Positions 8,408 to 16,324 of a stretch of DNA of 64,000 nucleotides are shown here, piece after piece. How positions within the stretch are numbered: the first letter of the stretch is position 1; each line of letters opens with the position of its first letter. The notes under the pieces are model-generated. The model was not told the DNA's origin. It did no database searches and saw only the letters and a list, made by a program, of their open reading frames with translations. The translations under genes were made by a program, and so were the position numbers. The DNA comes from Achromobacter xylosoxidans. Its GTDB lineage: Bacteria; Pseudomonadota; Gammaproteobacteria; Burkholderiales; Burkholderiaceae_B. The stretch is from contig NZ_MTLG01000008.1 in assembly GCF_002192695.1 (NCBI RefSeq), forward strand, positions 62,001 through 126,000, read 5' to 3'.

Positions 8408-9960
8408 ATGCCATCGTGGGAGCGCTCGTGGAACCGGAGGCCGCCGGCAGCGCCCGGCCCATCTCCCAGGGTTCCGAATGGACCTTCGAACTGATCCAGT
8501 CCTATGACGAGGCCATCTCCAAGATCGCCGCCGAATACGGGCTGGACACGTACCCGAACCAGATCGAGGTGATCACCTCGGAACAGATGCTGGACGCCTA
8601 TGCGTCGGCCGGGCTGCCTATCGGCTATCCGCACTGGTCGTACGGCAAGGAATTCATCCGCAACGAGCAGTTCTACCGCCGCGGCATGCAGGGGCTGGCC
8701 TACGAGATCGTCATTAACTCCAACCCTTGCATCTCCTATCTCATGGAAGAAAACTCCATGACGATGCAGGCGCTGGTGATCGCTCACGCCTGCTATGGCC
8801 ACAACTCGTTCTTCAAGGGCAATTACCTGTTCCGCCAATGGACCGACGCGGACGGCGTGCTGGACTACCTGGTCTTCGCGCGCAAGTACGTGATGTCCTG
8901 CGAAGACCGCTACGGCATCGACGCGGTGGAAGCCTTGCTCGACTCCTGCCACGCGCTCTCGCACCACGGCGTGGACCGCTACAAGCGCCCGACGCCCATT
9001 TCCTACAAGGAAGAGGCCGCGCGCCAGGCCGAACGCCAGGAGCACGCCCGCCTGCAGTACAACGACCTGTGGCGCACCCTGCCGCGCCTGGAGGCCGACA
9101 AGGACACCCACGTTGCAGCCTCGGTGTTCCCGCCCGAGCCCGAAGAGAATCTGCTGTACTTCATCGAGAAGTACTCGCCCAAGCTCGCGCCCTGGCAGAA
9201 GGAACTGGTGCGCATCGTCCGCAAGATCGCGCAGTACTTCTACCCGCAGACCCAGACCAAGGTCATGAACGAAGGCTGGGCCACGTTCTGGCACTACACC
9301 ATCCTGAACCGGCTGCATGAAAAAGGCCTGGTCAACGACGGCTTCATGATGGAGTTCCTGCAAAGCCACACCAACGTGGTCAGCCAGCGCGGCTTCGACG
9401 AGCGCGGCTACGGCGGCATCAACCCCTATGCGCTGGGCTTTGCCATGATGTCCGATATCCGCCGCATCTGCGAGGCGCCCACGCCCGAGGACCGGCGCTG
9501 GTTCCCCGACATCGCTGGCGGCGACTGGCTGAAGACGCTGGACTTCGCCATGCGCAACTTCAAGGACGAGTCCTTCATCTCGCAATACCTGTCGCCGCGC
9601 CTGATCCGCGAGTTCCGCTTCTTCGCGATCTCCGACCACCAGGCCAACCCCAAGCTGGAAGTCGCCGCCATCCATGACGACGAAGGCTACCGCGACATTC
9701 GCCGCCTGCTGGCCGCGCAGCATAACCGCGACAACATGGTGCCGGACATCCAGGTGGTGCGCTTCAACCGCGACTCGGACCGCTCGCTGGTGCTGCGCCA
9801 CCTCAAGAGCCGCGGCCGCCCGCTGGCCGGCGATGACGCCGAGCAGGTCATGAAGCATCTTGCGCGGCTGTGGGGCTTCAGGGTGCGGCTGGAAGAAACC
9901 GAGCCGGACGGCACTATCAGCTCCTACCGGGAACAGGACCCGCCGGCATCGGCCTCCTAG
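8404..9960 (+). CDS. SpoVR family protein (YcgB)
   Basis: A 518-residue SpoVR/YcgB protein. Conserved segments include MEENSMTMQALVIAHACYGH around residues 116-135 and NEGWATFWHY near 289-298. SpoVR is needed for spore cortex formation in Bacillus, but homologues in non-spore-formers such as this one travel with PrkA and YeaH, and their function is unsettled. The His/Glu-rich conserved segments could bind metal; that is inference. It is the last gene of the three-gene operon and is followed by a clear intrinsic terminator at 9976. Confidence 0.93.
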   Translation: MNAIVGALVEPEAAGSARPISQGSEWTFELIQSYDEAISKIAAEYGLDTYPNQIEVITSEQMLDAYASAGLPIGYPHWSYGKEFIRNEQFYRRGMQGLAYEIVINSNPCISYLMEENSMTMQALVIAHACYGHNSFFKGNYLFRQWTDADGVLDYLVFARKYVMSCEDRYGIDAVEALLDSCHALSHHGVDRYKRPTPISYKEEAARQAERQEHARLQYNDLWRTLPRLEADKDTHVAASVFPPEPEENLLYFIEKYSPKLAPWQKELVRIVRKIAQYFYPQTQTKVMNEGWATFWHYTILNRLHEKGLVNDGFMMEFLQSHTNVVSQRGFDERGYGGINPYALGFAMMSDIRRICEAPTPEDRRWFPDIAGGDWLKTLDFAMRNFKDESFISQYLSPRLIREFRFFAISDHQANPKLEVAAIHDDEGYRDIRRLLAAQHNRDNMVPDIQVVRFNRDSDRSLVLRHLKSRGRPLAGDDAEQVMKHLARLWGFRVRLEETEPDGTISSYREQDPPASAS

Positions 9961-9975
9961 CGGTTGGCCAGGATA

Positions 9976-10000
9976 GGGGGCGCCATTGGCGTCCCCTTTT
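9976..10000 (+). terminator. Intrinsic terminator of the prkA-yeaH-spoVR operon
   Basis: GGGGGCGCC pairs with GGCGTCCCC (one G-U pair) around an ATT loop and runs straight into TTTT, then CTTT. It begins 16 bases after the spoVR stop. Confidence 0.85.
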
Positions 10001-10010
10001 CTTTGCTCGC

Positions 10011-10040
10011 TTGTCGGCGCTGTGCGAAATCTGCTAGAAT
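10011..10040 (+). promoter_or_regulatory. Promoter of tRNA-Ser
   Basis: A TTGTCG -35 box (10011-10016), an 18-base spacer and an extended -10, TGC-TAGAAT (box 10035-10040). Transcription would start near 10047 and give a leader of about 45 bases before the tRNA. Confidence 0.7.
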
Positions 10041-10091
10041 CGCGGATTCGCATTTTCTGCAGCGGCTTGCCCGTGGCGAAAATCGCAGATA

Positions 10092-10182
10092 GGACAGGTG
10101 GCCGAGTGGTTGAAGGCGCACGCCTGGAAAGCGTGTATACGTCAAAAGCGTATCGGGGGTTCGAATCCCCCTCTGTCCGCCA
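10092..10182 (+). tRNA. tRNA-Ser (anticodon GGA)
   Basis: A 91-base class II tRNA. The acceptor arm GGACAGG pairs with TCTGTCC (last pair G-U), then discriminator G and an encoded CCA. The anticodon stem CACGC/GCGTG encloses the loop CTGGAAA, with GGA at 10126-10128, reading UCC/UCU. A long variable arm precedes the T arm GGGGG-TTCGAAT-CCCCC. It has its own promoter and terminator. Confidence 0.97.
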
Positions 10183-10215
10183 AGAATACATTCGCAGAAA
10201 TGCGTAGAAGTCCGA

Positions 10216-10250
10216 AAACCCGCACCAGCTAAAGCTCTGCGGGTTTTTTT
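10216..10250 (+). terminator. Intrinsic terminator after tRNA-Ser
   Basis: AAACCCGCA (10216-10224) pairs with TGCGGGTTT (10238-10246), followed by an unbroken T run to 10250. The A-run on the other side might also help stop the convergent minus-strand operon. Confidence 0.9.
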
Positions 10251-10330
10251 GTCCGAAGCAGTCCGCCTGGGTGCGCCAGCCGCTGGGGGTAAGAGGGGGC
10301 ATTCAATAGCGTCGGACGAGCATTCGGTCC

Positions 10331-11818
10331 TCACGGCAGGGGGGGGCGCTCATGCAGGCTGGCGAGCGCGGCCGCTGGCACCGGCTTGACCGGGGCGCGC
10401 GCGGTAAAGGAGCCTAGCACGCTGATGTCGACCCGGCGCGTCGCAGCCAGCAGATGGGAAACGGTATGTTGGCAGTAGCGTCCCTGGCAGAAACCCATCC
10501 CCGTGCGGCAGGCGAGCTTGACGCTGTTGACGTCGCTGACGTGCGGGTTGTCGTCCAGGAATGACTGTACGGCGCCGGCTGTGACTTCCTCGCAGCGGCA
10601 GATGGTGGTTTCCGGCGTGGCGAGTTTTGCCAGGGCATCCAGCCTTGGTTCGAAGAACCGAAGCACGGTTTCGCTGAAGCGGCTTGCCTTGCGGCGCGCG
10701 TCGTCTTCCAGGCGCAGTGATGCCTGGATGACTTGGTCGGGCGCGTCGCCGCGCAGATCGAGCACGGCCTGCAAGGCGGCGATGCGCCCTTCGATGGCAG
10801 CCATTTCGGCACCACCGACGCCAGCAGGTTCTCCCGCCACGAAAATCCGCGGCTGGCTGGTTCGCATGCGTTCATCGTGCGATACGATCCAGCCGCCGTG
10901 CGCTGGCCGCCAGACGCTTGCGCAACCGGCCTGCCGAGCCAGTTCGGTGGAGGCGAGCAGCCCATAGCCCGTGACCAGGATGTCGGCTGGCAACGTGCGT
11001 TCGGTGCCTGCAATGGGCTCCCATTGCGGTGTGGCGTCGTTCAGCACAACGTGTTCCACCGCCTCCTTTCCCGTGGCCCGCGTCAGCAGCGTGCCAAAGC
11101 GTATCGGGACCCGATGCCGTCGCAGGTTGCGCAGTGCGCCGGCAGCCTGCCGGAACAGGTTGAGGTGTCCAGGCACTGCCCGCCAGGACGACAGCATTTC
11201 GGCCAACGCGGGTTTCGGCCGCGCAATCGCGACCTCTGCGACTTCCGCTCCGGACTCGACCAGAAGATCCGCGACCAGCAGCAGCAAGGGATGGGAGCCT
11301 GCCAGAACAAAACGCTTTCCAGGCCGAAGAAACTGGCTCTTCATCAAGGTCTGCACGCCGCCGGCGGACATGACGCCCGGCAGGGTCCAGCCGGGGAAGG
11401 CCACGGGCAGGTCGTAGGCGCCGGTGGCGATCAACAGCGCGGCGCCGTCGATCATTGCGGCGTGCTTGCCGCGGTTGATGCCGATCCTTACGCCGGGGTG
11501 GCCCGGCGTGCGGAAGACGCCCCAGGCGGTGCTGCCGAAGCGCCATTGGATCTGCGTCGATTGCCGTGCCTGTTCAAGCAGCTGCCGGCCGAAGGGATAG
11601 CTTTTGAAGGCGCTGCTGGGCTCGCTTTGGAAGGTGCTGGGCGCCTGTCTGAAAATCTGGCCGCCGATGTCGTGTTGTTCGTCGATCACGACGACGCGTA
11701 GTCCGTGGTCAGCCGCGGTCAATGCCGCTGACAGGCCTGCGGGTCCGGCTCCCACAATGATGAGATCAAACCGCGTATCTGCCTGCTCGGCGGTGTTCTG
11801 GTTGGCACTATTCAACAT
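10331..11818 (-). CDS. FAD/NAD-type dehydrogenase subunit with BFD-like [2Fe-2S] domain (HcnB/LhpE/OoxA-like)
   Basis: A 495-residue flavoprotein. The N-terminal dinucleotide site is VGAGPAGLS (22-30). The C-terminal part has a Cys pattern (ICRCEEV at about 406, then CRTGMGFCQGRYC from 437) typical of a bacterioferredoxin-ferredoxin-like [2Fe-2S] domain. This layout matches one subunit of the three-part dehydrogenases: hydrogen cyanide synthase HcnB, opine oxidase A or D-hydroxyproline dehydrogenase. It is the last gene of the operon, overlapping the [2Fe-2S] gene by 11 bases. The complex should oxidise an amino or imino acid and pass electrons to the respiratory chain. The substrate cannot be read from sequence. 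Confidence 0.88.
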   Translation of the reverse strand: MLNSANQNTAEQADTRFDLIIVGAGPAGLSAALTAADHGLRVVVIDEQHDIGGQIFRQAPSTFQSEPSSAFKSYPFGRQLLEQARQSTQIQWRFGSTAWGVFRTPGHPGVRIGINRGKHAAMIDGAALLIATGAYDLPVAFPGWTLPGVMSAGGVQTLMKSQFLRPGKRFVLAGSHPLLLLVADLLVESGAEVAEVAIARPKPALAEMLSSWRAVPGHLNLFRQAAGALRNLRRHRVPIRFGTLLTRATGKEAVEHVVLNDATPQWEPIAGTERTLPADILVTGYGLLASTELARQAGCASVWRPAHGGWIVSHDERMRTSQPRIFVAGEPAGVGGAEMAAIEGRIAALQAVLDLRGDAPDQVIQASLRLEDDARRKASRFSETVLRFFEPRLDALAKLATPETTICRCEEVTAGAVQSFLDDNPHVSDVNSVKLACRTGMGFCQGRYCQHTVSHLLAATRRVDISVLGSFTARAPVKPVPAAALASLHERPPLP

Positions 11819-12101
11819 TCGAAGAAACCTCGATGCGCATATCTTCCGTTATCAAGGTCATGCAGCTGCGTACCGACCGGCAGCCGTCGATGGTGACCAG
11901 GCATTCGAAGCAGACACCCATGTTGCAGACGGGGGCGTGCGCCGCGTGGCCGTGGCTGCGGCGGAAGACCGAGACGCCGGCCGCCAACAGGGCGGTGGCG
12001 ACGGTCTCCCCGGGATAGGCCGAGCTCTCGCGGTCGTTGATGTAGATGCGGATCCGGGCGGGTCTGGCAACCCGGTCCTGCAGTCGTGTGGCGTCAGGCA
12101 A
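11808..12101 (-). CDS. Small [2Fe-2S] ferredoxin-like subunit (HcnA/LhpF-like)
   Basis: A 97-residue [2Fe-2S] protein, the electron-transfer subunit of the three-part dehydrogenase. Cysteines in C-N-M-G-V-C-F-E-C (59, 64, 67) and Cys80 match the plant-type ferredoxin pattern used in HcnA-like subunits. The start is TTG at 12101, supported by GGAG eight bases upstream; no in-frame ATG precedes the domain. The gene overlaps the upstream oxidase gene by eight bases and the downstream flavoprotein gene by 11, so the three subunits should be made together. Confidence 0.88.
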   Translation of the reverse strand: MPDATRLQDRVARPARIRIYINDRESSAYPGETVATALLAAGVSVFRRSHGHAAHAPVCNMGVCFECLVTIDGCRSVRSCMTLITEDMRIEVSSNVE

Positions 12102-13299
12102 AGGTCAGGCTCCCGAAGCGGTTGGGGTCGTAGGGAGATGCGTCGAACGTCCTGGGCCGGCCGAGTATGTCGTCGGCCAGGATTTGCGCATAGGTAGGGC
12201 CCAAGGTGAAGGCCGATCCGCCCGTGGCGATGAACAGGCCGGCGGCCTTGGGCACCGCGCCGATGAGAGGCAACTGGTCGCTGACCAGTGCGGTGGCGCC
12301 GGTCCAGACGCGCAGCACCGGCAGTTCTCCGACGGCGGGTACCACGGCCGTGGCGGCGGCCAGGTTGCCGGCCAGCGAGGGCAGCAACAGTTCCGGCTGG
12401 CGCTCGAGGTCGAGAATGCCTGCCCTCTGGGGCAGCGCGGCGGGCCAGCCGCCGCCGATGAGCACATTGCCTTCGGGCGTCTGCTTCATGGAGAGGCGCC
12501 GCCCCGCATGCTGGATCAGGTGCTTGATGAACGGCTGGGCTCGCGCGGTGGCGGCCATGGTCAGGCCGACGGCGCTCACTGGCAGCGTCACGCCCGCCAT
12601 TTGCGCGATCCGGCCCGACCATACGCCTGCGGCAAGCACCACGTTGTCGGCCTGGCAGGATATGCCGCCGTCCAGCGCGATGCGCCAGGTCCGTCCGTCG
12701 CGTTGCAGCGAGCGCACGCCGGTTGCGCTGCGGATGCGCGCGCCCAGGCGCGCGGCGGCCCTGGCGTAGGCCAAGGCGCTGCGCCTCGGGTCGGCCTTGC
12801 CTTCGCCAGGGCAGAAAGCCGCCGCCAGGATGGATGGACTCAGATAGGGAGCGCGGCTCCGCACTGCGTCGCGATCGAGCAGCTCGATCTGCAAGCCGGC
12901 GGCTTGCTCGAGGGTGACCTTCTGCTCCAGCCGTTCCACTTGTTCGCCGGTTTCGGCCACCATCAGGCCGCCATGCTGGACCACGCCGAGATCGTCCTGC
13001 AGTTCGGCGGCGAGGCTGCTCCAGGCGCGCTGGGCGTGCAGGTGCAGGGGAAGGGCTTCGGCGGCCTTGCGCGCGCTCTCCAGGCCATGCTCGATCATGC
13101 GGTACTCAAGCTGGAAATGAAGGCTGCCGGCATTGCGGCCCGACGCCTGGCTGTTGACCTGGCTTTTTTCCGCCAGCAGCACGTCGACGCCCGCCCGGGC
13201 CAGGTAATAGGCGATCGCGCAGCCGAGCAGTCCGCCGCCTATGACGAGCGTGGAGACACGCAGATCGGCATCCGCATCCGGTTGAGCGGCAGATGTCAC
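12094..13299 (-). CDS. DadA-like FAD oxidoreductase, catalytic subunit (HcnC/LhpB-like)
   Basis: A 401-residue DAO/DadA-family flavoprotein. The FAD-binding motif is VIGGGLLGCAIAYYLARAG (about 19-37), followed by a Ser/Gly-rich SQASGRNAGSLH segment. It would be the substrate-oxidising subunit of the HcnABC/OoxAB/LhpBEF-type complex and would yield an imine. It starts with GTG and overlaps the DapA-family gene upstream by four bases. The neighbouring RidA-family and DapA-family genes fit a pathway with a reactive imine intermediate, such as hydroxyproline or opine breakdown. No racemase/epimerase or semialdehyde dehydrogenase gene is nearby. Confidence 0.88.
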   Translation of the reverse strand: MTSAAQPDADADLRVSTLVIGGGLLGCAIAYYLARAGVDVLLAEKSQVNSQASGRNAGSLHFQLEYRMIEHGLESARKAAEALPLHLHAQRAWSSLAAELQDDLGVVQHGGLMVAETGEQVERLEQKVTLEQAAGLQIELLDRDAVRSRAPYLSPSILAAAFCPGEGKADPRRSALAYARAAARLGARIRSATGVRSLQRDGRTWRIALDGGISCQADNVVLAAGVWSGRIAQMAGVTLPVSAVGLTMAATARAQPFIKHLIQHAGRRLSMKQTPEGNVLIGGGWPAALPQRAGILDLERQPELLLPSLAGNLAAATAVVPAVGELPVLRVWTGATALVSDQLPLIGAVPKAAGLFIATGGSAFTLGPTYAQILADDILGRPRTFDASPYDPNRFGSLTFA

Positions 13300-14234
13300 G
13301 GTTGTTCCAGCGGCACCGTTGCGATGCCCAGGCCTTCCAGCGTGGCGCGGACCTGGCAGACTTCGGCCTCGGTCAGTTCCAGCAAGGGGCGGCGGACATA
13401 CCCCGCAGGCACGCCGCGCAGCCGCAGCGCCGTCTTGAGTATGGCCTGGGCGCTGCCGAAATTGCCGGCGAAATCCTTGTTGAACCAGGCCCCCATGATG
13501 ACCCGGTCGCGCTCGCCCAACTCGACCGCACGATGCTTGTCGCCGGCCGCTATGCAGCGCCAGAAGTCAGGGTGATCCGAGCCCAGCACGCCGCCTGCGC
13601 CCATCAGGCCGTCGGCCACGCCCAGCGCGGACAGGTCGGCGCCCAACGCCGAGGTAGGCATGTTGAAGTAGCGGACCTTGTGGCCCAATTGATACGCGCC
13701 CTTCAGGAACATGCCGAAGTCGGGCGTGGAGTTCTTGATGGCGACCACATGGTCGATATCGGCCAGCTCGTCCAGAAGATCCACGTCCATGTCGACGACG
13801 CAGCCGCGCGGCCAGTTGTAGATGCAGATGGGGATGTCGGTGGCGTCGGAGACGTCCTGGTAGAACTGCACGAGTTCCCTGCGGCTGGGCACGATATAGG
13901 GGGGCGGCGTCAGGATGATGCCGTCCAGCCCCGCGCGTTGCGCGGCGCGCGCATGCTGGATGGCTTCCGCGGCGGTGTAGGCATTGCAGCCGCCCAGGAC
14001 AGTGATGCGGCCATTGATCGCGCGGCTTGATTCCTGAAACAGCAGCGCGCGTTCCGCTTCGTTCATGCTGAACCATTCTCCCGAGGTCCCGGCAAGAATC
14101 ACGCCGTGCATGCGTTCCTGCACATGCCACTCGAGTTGTTGGGGCAGGGCTGTCCAGTCCAGCTCGCCATCGCGCTTGAAGGGCGTGGTGATGGCGGGGA
14201 TGTACCCGGTCCAGTTGATGTCGTTGCGGTTCAT
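13296..14234 (-). CDS. DapA (dihydrodipicolinate synthase) family lyase/deaminase
   Basis: A 312-residue TIM-barrel class I aldolase. The Schiff-base lysine is K167 in VVAIKNS; the catalytic Tyr is Y139 in CIYNWP; the substrate-carboxylate loop is GTSGEW (49-54) in place of the usual GTTGE. Family members include true DapA, N-acetylneuraminate lyase, keto-acid dehydratases and pyrroline-4-hydroxy-2-carboxylate deaminase. The setting next to an imino-acid dehydrogenase favours the last kind of reaction over lysine synthesis, but this is inference. It overlaps genes on both sides by four bases. Confidence 0.88.
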   Translation of the reverse strand: MNRNDINWTGYIPAITTPFKRDGELDWTALPQQLEWHVQERMHGVILAGTSGEWFSMNEAERALLFQESSRAINGRITVLGGCNAYTAAEAIQHARAAQRAGLDGIILTPPPYIVPSRRELVQFYQDVSDATDIPICIYNWPRGCVVDMDVDLLDELADIDHVVAIKNSTPDFGMFLKGAYQLGHKVRYFNMPTSALGADLSALGVADGLMGAGGVLGSDHPDFWRCIAAGDKHRAVELGERDRVIMGAWFNKDFAGNFGSAQAILKTALRLRGVPAGYVRRPLLELTEAEVCQVRATLEGLGIATVPLEQP

Positions 14235-14650
14235 GCAGAAGTTCCTTGATCCAGTGCCGCGTCGGCTTCGATTTCGATGAGGAATTCAGGCAGGGCCAAG
14301 GCCTGAACGCCGATGAAGGTGTTGGCCCCGGGTATCGCGTCGCCATAGAAGGCGCTGATTTCCGCGCATATCGGTCCCAGGTTTTCGGGCTTGTGGTTGA
14401 CCACGTAGGTGCGCAGGCGCAGCACGTCGGCCGGCGTGGCGCCGGCGGCGGCCAGCACCTGCTTGAGGTTGTCCAGCGCCTGGCGTGCTTGCGCGACTAC
14501 GTCGCCCGCGCCGATCAGGTTGCGATCCTTGTCCCACGCGACCTGGCCAGCCAGGTGCAGGCTGCGCGCGCTACGCTGTTCAGTGGCATGCGAGAAGCCG
14601 AACGGCAGGCTCGCGTACAGGGAGTCCGGATTGATGGCGATGCGTGTCAT
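14231..14650 (-). CDS. RidA-family (YjgF/YER057c) protein, atypical
   Basis: A 139-residue Rid-superfamily protein. Archetypal RidA hydrolyses reactive enamines and imines to keto acids. The fold landmarks are present (LAGQVAWD, Q-A-R-Q-A-L-D-N-L, ALPEFLIEIEADA). At the position where RidA carries its catalytic Arg (R-S-x-V-x-V), this protein reads A-N-T-F-I-G-V, so the Arg appears to be Asn, as in divergent Rid subfamilies. I chose the ATG at 14650 (MTRIAINP), which has GGAG nine bases upstream, over one five codons earlier. It lies between the DapA-family and VOC genes. Confidence 0.85.
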   Translation of the reverse strand: MTRIAINPDSLYASLPFGFSHATEQRSARSLHLAGQVAWDKDRNLIGAGDVVAQARQALDNLKQVLAAAGATPADVLRLRTYVVNHKPENLGPICAEISAFYGDAIPGANTFIGVQALALPEFLIEIEADAALDQGTSA

Positions 14651-14692
14651 GATGCGATGCTCCAAGGGTGTGCAAGAGAGACTGCGGCCTGT

Positions 14693-15190
14693 TCAGGCCG
14701 GACGGGCATGGGCTGCAAGTTCGAAGATGTTCCGCCAGGGGTCCAGAAAGCGCTGGAATTGCGAACCCGACGTGGGCCCGTCTGAGAAGGCGATGCGTTC
14801 GAAGACCGTGCATCCGTTGTCGCGCAGCACTTGCGCCGCGGCGTCCAGATCCTGTACCTCGATGCTGAGGTGGTAGCTGCCCACCCGGTCGCAGGAGGCG
14901 GGGCCGCCGGTTTGGCCGGGAGTCTTTTCGTACTCGAATATCTCTATCCTGGCGCCGCCGGGCAGTACCAGCATGGCAAGTTCGAGCCCGGCGCCCTTGA
15001 CACCCAGATGCGCCTCGGTCCAGTCGCGTCCATCCGCGGCGCCCGGTAGTTGCGTGGCATGGACCGGACCGAGCCGGTACAGCACCCGCGCGCCGAAAAC
15101 GCGCTCATAGAACGTGACCACCGGATCGAGTTTTTCGACGGTCCAGGACACGTGGTCGATACGAGAAATTCCCAAGGGATTGTTCTGCAC
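14693..15190 (-). CDS. VOC superfamily (glyoxalase/dioxygenase-like) protein
   Basis: A 165-residue VOC protein with the start I-D-H-V-S-W-T-V-E and repeated beta-alpha-beta-beta-beta units. The second half has SYHLSIEVQDLDAA and ends in a glyoxalase-like F-L-D-P-W-R-N-I-F-E. VOC enzymes use a metal for isomerisation, ring opening or epimerisation. Because the operon lacks an obvious epimerase, this gene is a candidate for that step, but that is speculation. It starts with GTG, with GGAG seven bases upstream, and lies 42 bases before the RidA-family gene. Confidence 0.82.
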   Translation of the reverse strand: MQNNPLGISRIDHVSWTVEKLDPVVTFYERVFGARVLYRLGPVHATQLPGAADGRDWTEAHLGVKGAGLELAMLVLPGGARIEIFEYEKTPGQTGGPASCDRVGSYHLSIEVQDLDAAAQVLRDNGCTVFERIAFSDGPTSGSQFQRFLDPWRNIFELAAHARPA

Positions 15191-15271
15191 GGCGTTGCTC
15201 CATGAATGGCGGGGCGAGCGCCGTCGCGCCGGGGCGTGACGGCGTATGGAACCTGCGTAGTCGGAACCCGG

Positions 15272-15808
15272 CTAGGGGCTGGGAGGGGTGATGGAAAGCA
15301 GGATTTCGGTCGTTGCGGTGGAGTCGTTGCGGTAGCGGTGCGCAAGCCTGGCATCGAACGAGATGCTCTCGCCGCTGGCGACCAGGTAGTCCACGCCAGC
15401 GATCTGTGCGATCAGTTCGCCGTGGATGACGTAGACGCATTCGGTCGAGGGGTGCCCGCGGGGTTCGTCCGCGGACACCTGCCCGGGTTCGAGCACCGCC
15501 CGCAGCACTTCCAGATCGCCTTGGCCGGCGGTCAGCCGTTCATAGCCGACCTGTCCCGCCGGGGCTGTCAATTTCGTGCGGTTGCCAGGACGGCTTATCC
15601 AGACCGAAGGCGCGCTGGGTTCCGCAAAGAGCGAAGTGATGGATTCGCCAAACACCGCGGCCAGGCGGCGGATGGTTTCGAGGCTGGGGTCGGTGATCGA
15701 GCGCTCCACCTGGCTCAGCAGGGTTGCGGATACCCCAGCCTGGGCTGCCAGATCGCGCAGCGACAGGTTGCGTGCCGTCCTCAGCTCTTTCAAGCGTTCA
15801 CCAATCAT
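15272..15808 (-). CDS. XRE-family regulator with C-terminal cupin domain
   Basis: A 178-residue regulator. Residues 1-60 form a helix-turn-helix (LSLRDLAAQAGVSATLLSQVER); the rest is a cupin that probably binds the pathway effector. The ATG at 15808 (M-I-G-E-R-L-K-E-L) aligns with the usual start of this family, so I prefer it to an upstream start that adds 16 unrelated residues. It is the first gene of the minus-strand catabolic operon and faces the transporter genes. It therefore probably controls both from the region 15809-16042. Confidence 0.88.
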   Translation of the reverse strand: MIGERLKELRTARNLSLRDLAAQAGVSATLLSQVERSITDPSLETIRRLAAVFGESITSLFAEPSAPSVWISRPGNRTKLTAPAGQVGYERLTAGQGDLEVLRAVLEPGQVSADEPRGHPSTECVYVIHGELIAQIAGVDYLVASGESISFDARLAHRYRNDSTATTEILLSITPPSP

Positions 15809-16042
15809 GTTGCCTATTCCGTATCTGCTGAATCTTGGTGTGCAATGGTAGTGCACATTTCTTGTTTGCTTGTATGGATTTAGTTTACAGCAAAGATAGA
15901 CGTGTTTCCTCGAAAATAGAAAATTGTAGAGTAGTGGTAAACACTAGTGCGCCTTGCTGGGTGGATTTGCGTAGAATTTCTGTGCAGTGTGGCTTTACAA
16001 AAAAGCCTCAGATCGTGCAGTTAAACTTTACGTGAGTCCATA
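15809..16042. promoter_or_regulatory. Divergent promoter region of the dehydrogenase operon and the transporter genes
   Basis: An AT-rich 234-base region between divergent genes. It contains a perfect palindrome CACTAGTG (15942-15949) and a short dyad GGCTTT-ACAAA-AAAGCC (15991-16007). No -35/-10 pair stands out enough to call. It is the obvious place for the XRE-cupin protein to bind. Confidence 0.5.
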
Positions 16043-16324
16043 ATGGAAAATCTGGTTCAACCGGCTCGCCGGCCTGGGCGGCAGCTGCATCGATGGCTGC
16101 TCATCCTTCCTTTCATCTGGCAGGCGGCGCTCGCTCCGCTGGTGAACGAGGTGGCATACCGGCCGCTGGCCTTGCCGTTCCCGATGGCCTGGCAGATGGC
16201 CGGAATCGTGCTGGCCAGCATCGTGATCGGCGTGGTGTTCCGGCTGGACCGGCTGGCCGGCGTCGAGGACGAGGAAGCGGCTTTCCTGGCGGCGACCGCC
16301 GCGCAGAACGGGAGCCACCCATGA
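16043..16324 (+). CDS. DUF3311 small membrane protein, symporter partner
   Basis: A 93-residue protein with two predicted membrane helices (about 18-36 and 50-68). DUF3311 proteins sit directly before sodium:solute symporter genes and are thought to be small accessory subunits. Its stop overlaps the symporter start (ATGA at 16321), a classic coupled arrangement. The Arg-rich N-terminus suggests a cytoplasmic start. Confidence 0.85.
   Translation: MENLVQPARRPGRQLHRWLLILPFIWQAALAPLVNEVAYRPLALPFPMAWQMAGIVLASIVIGVVFRLDRLAGVEDEEAAFLAATAAQNGSHP

Noticed and set aside
9986-10207. Open frame running through tRNA-Ser
   Set aside because: It covers the terminator, tRNA promoter and tRNA, and is explained by them.
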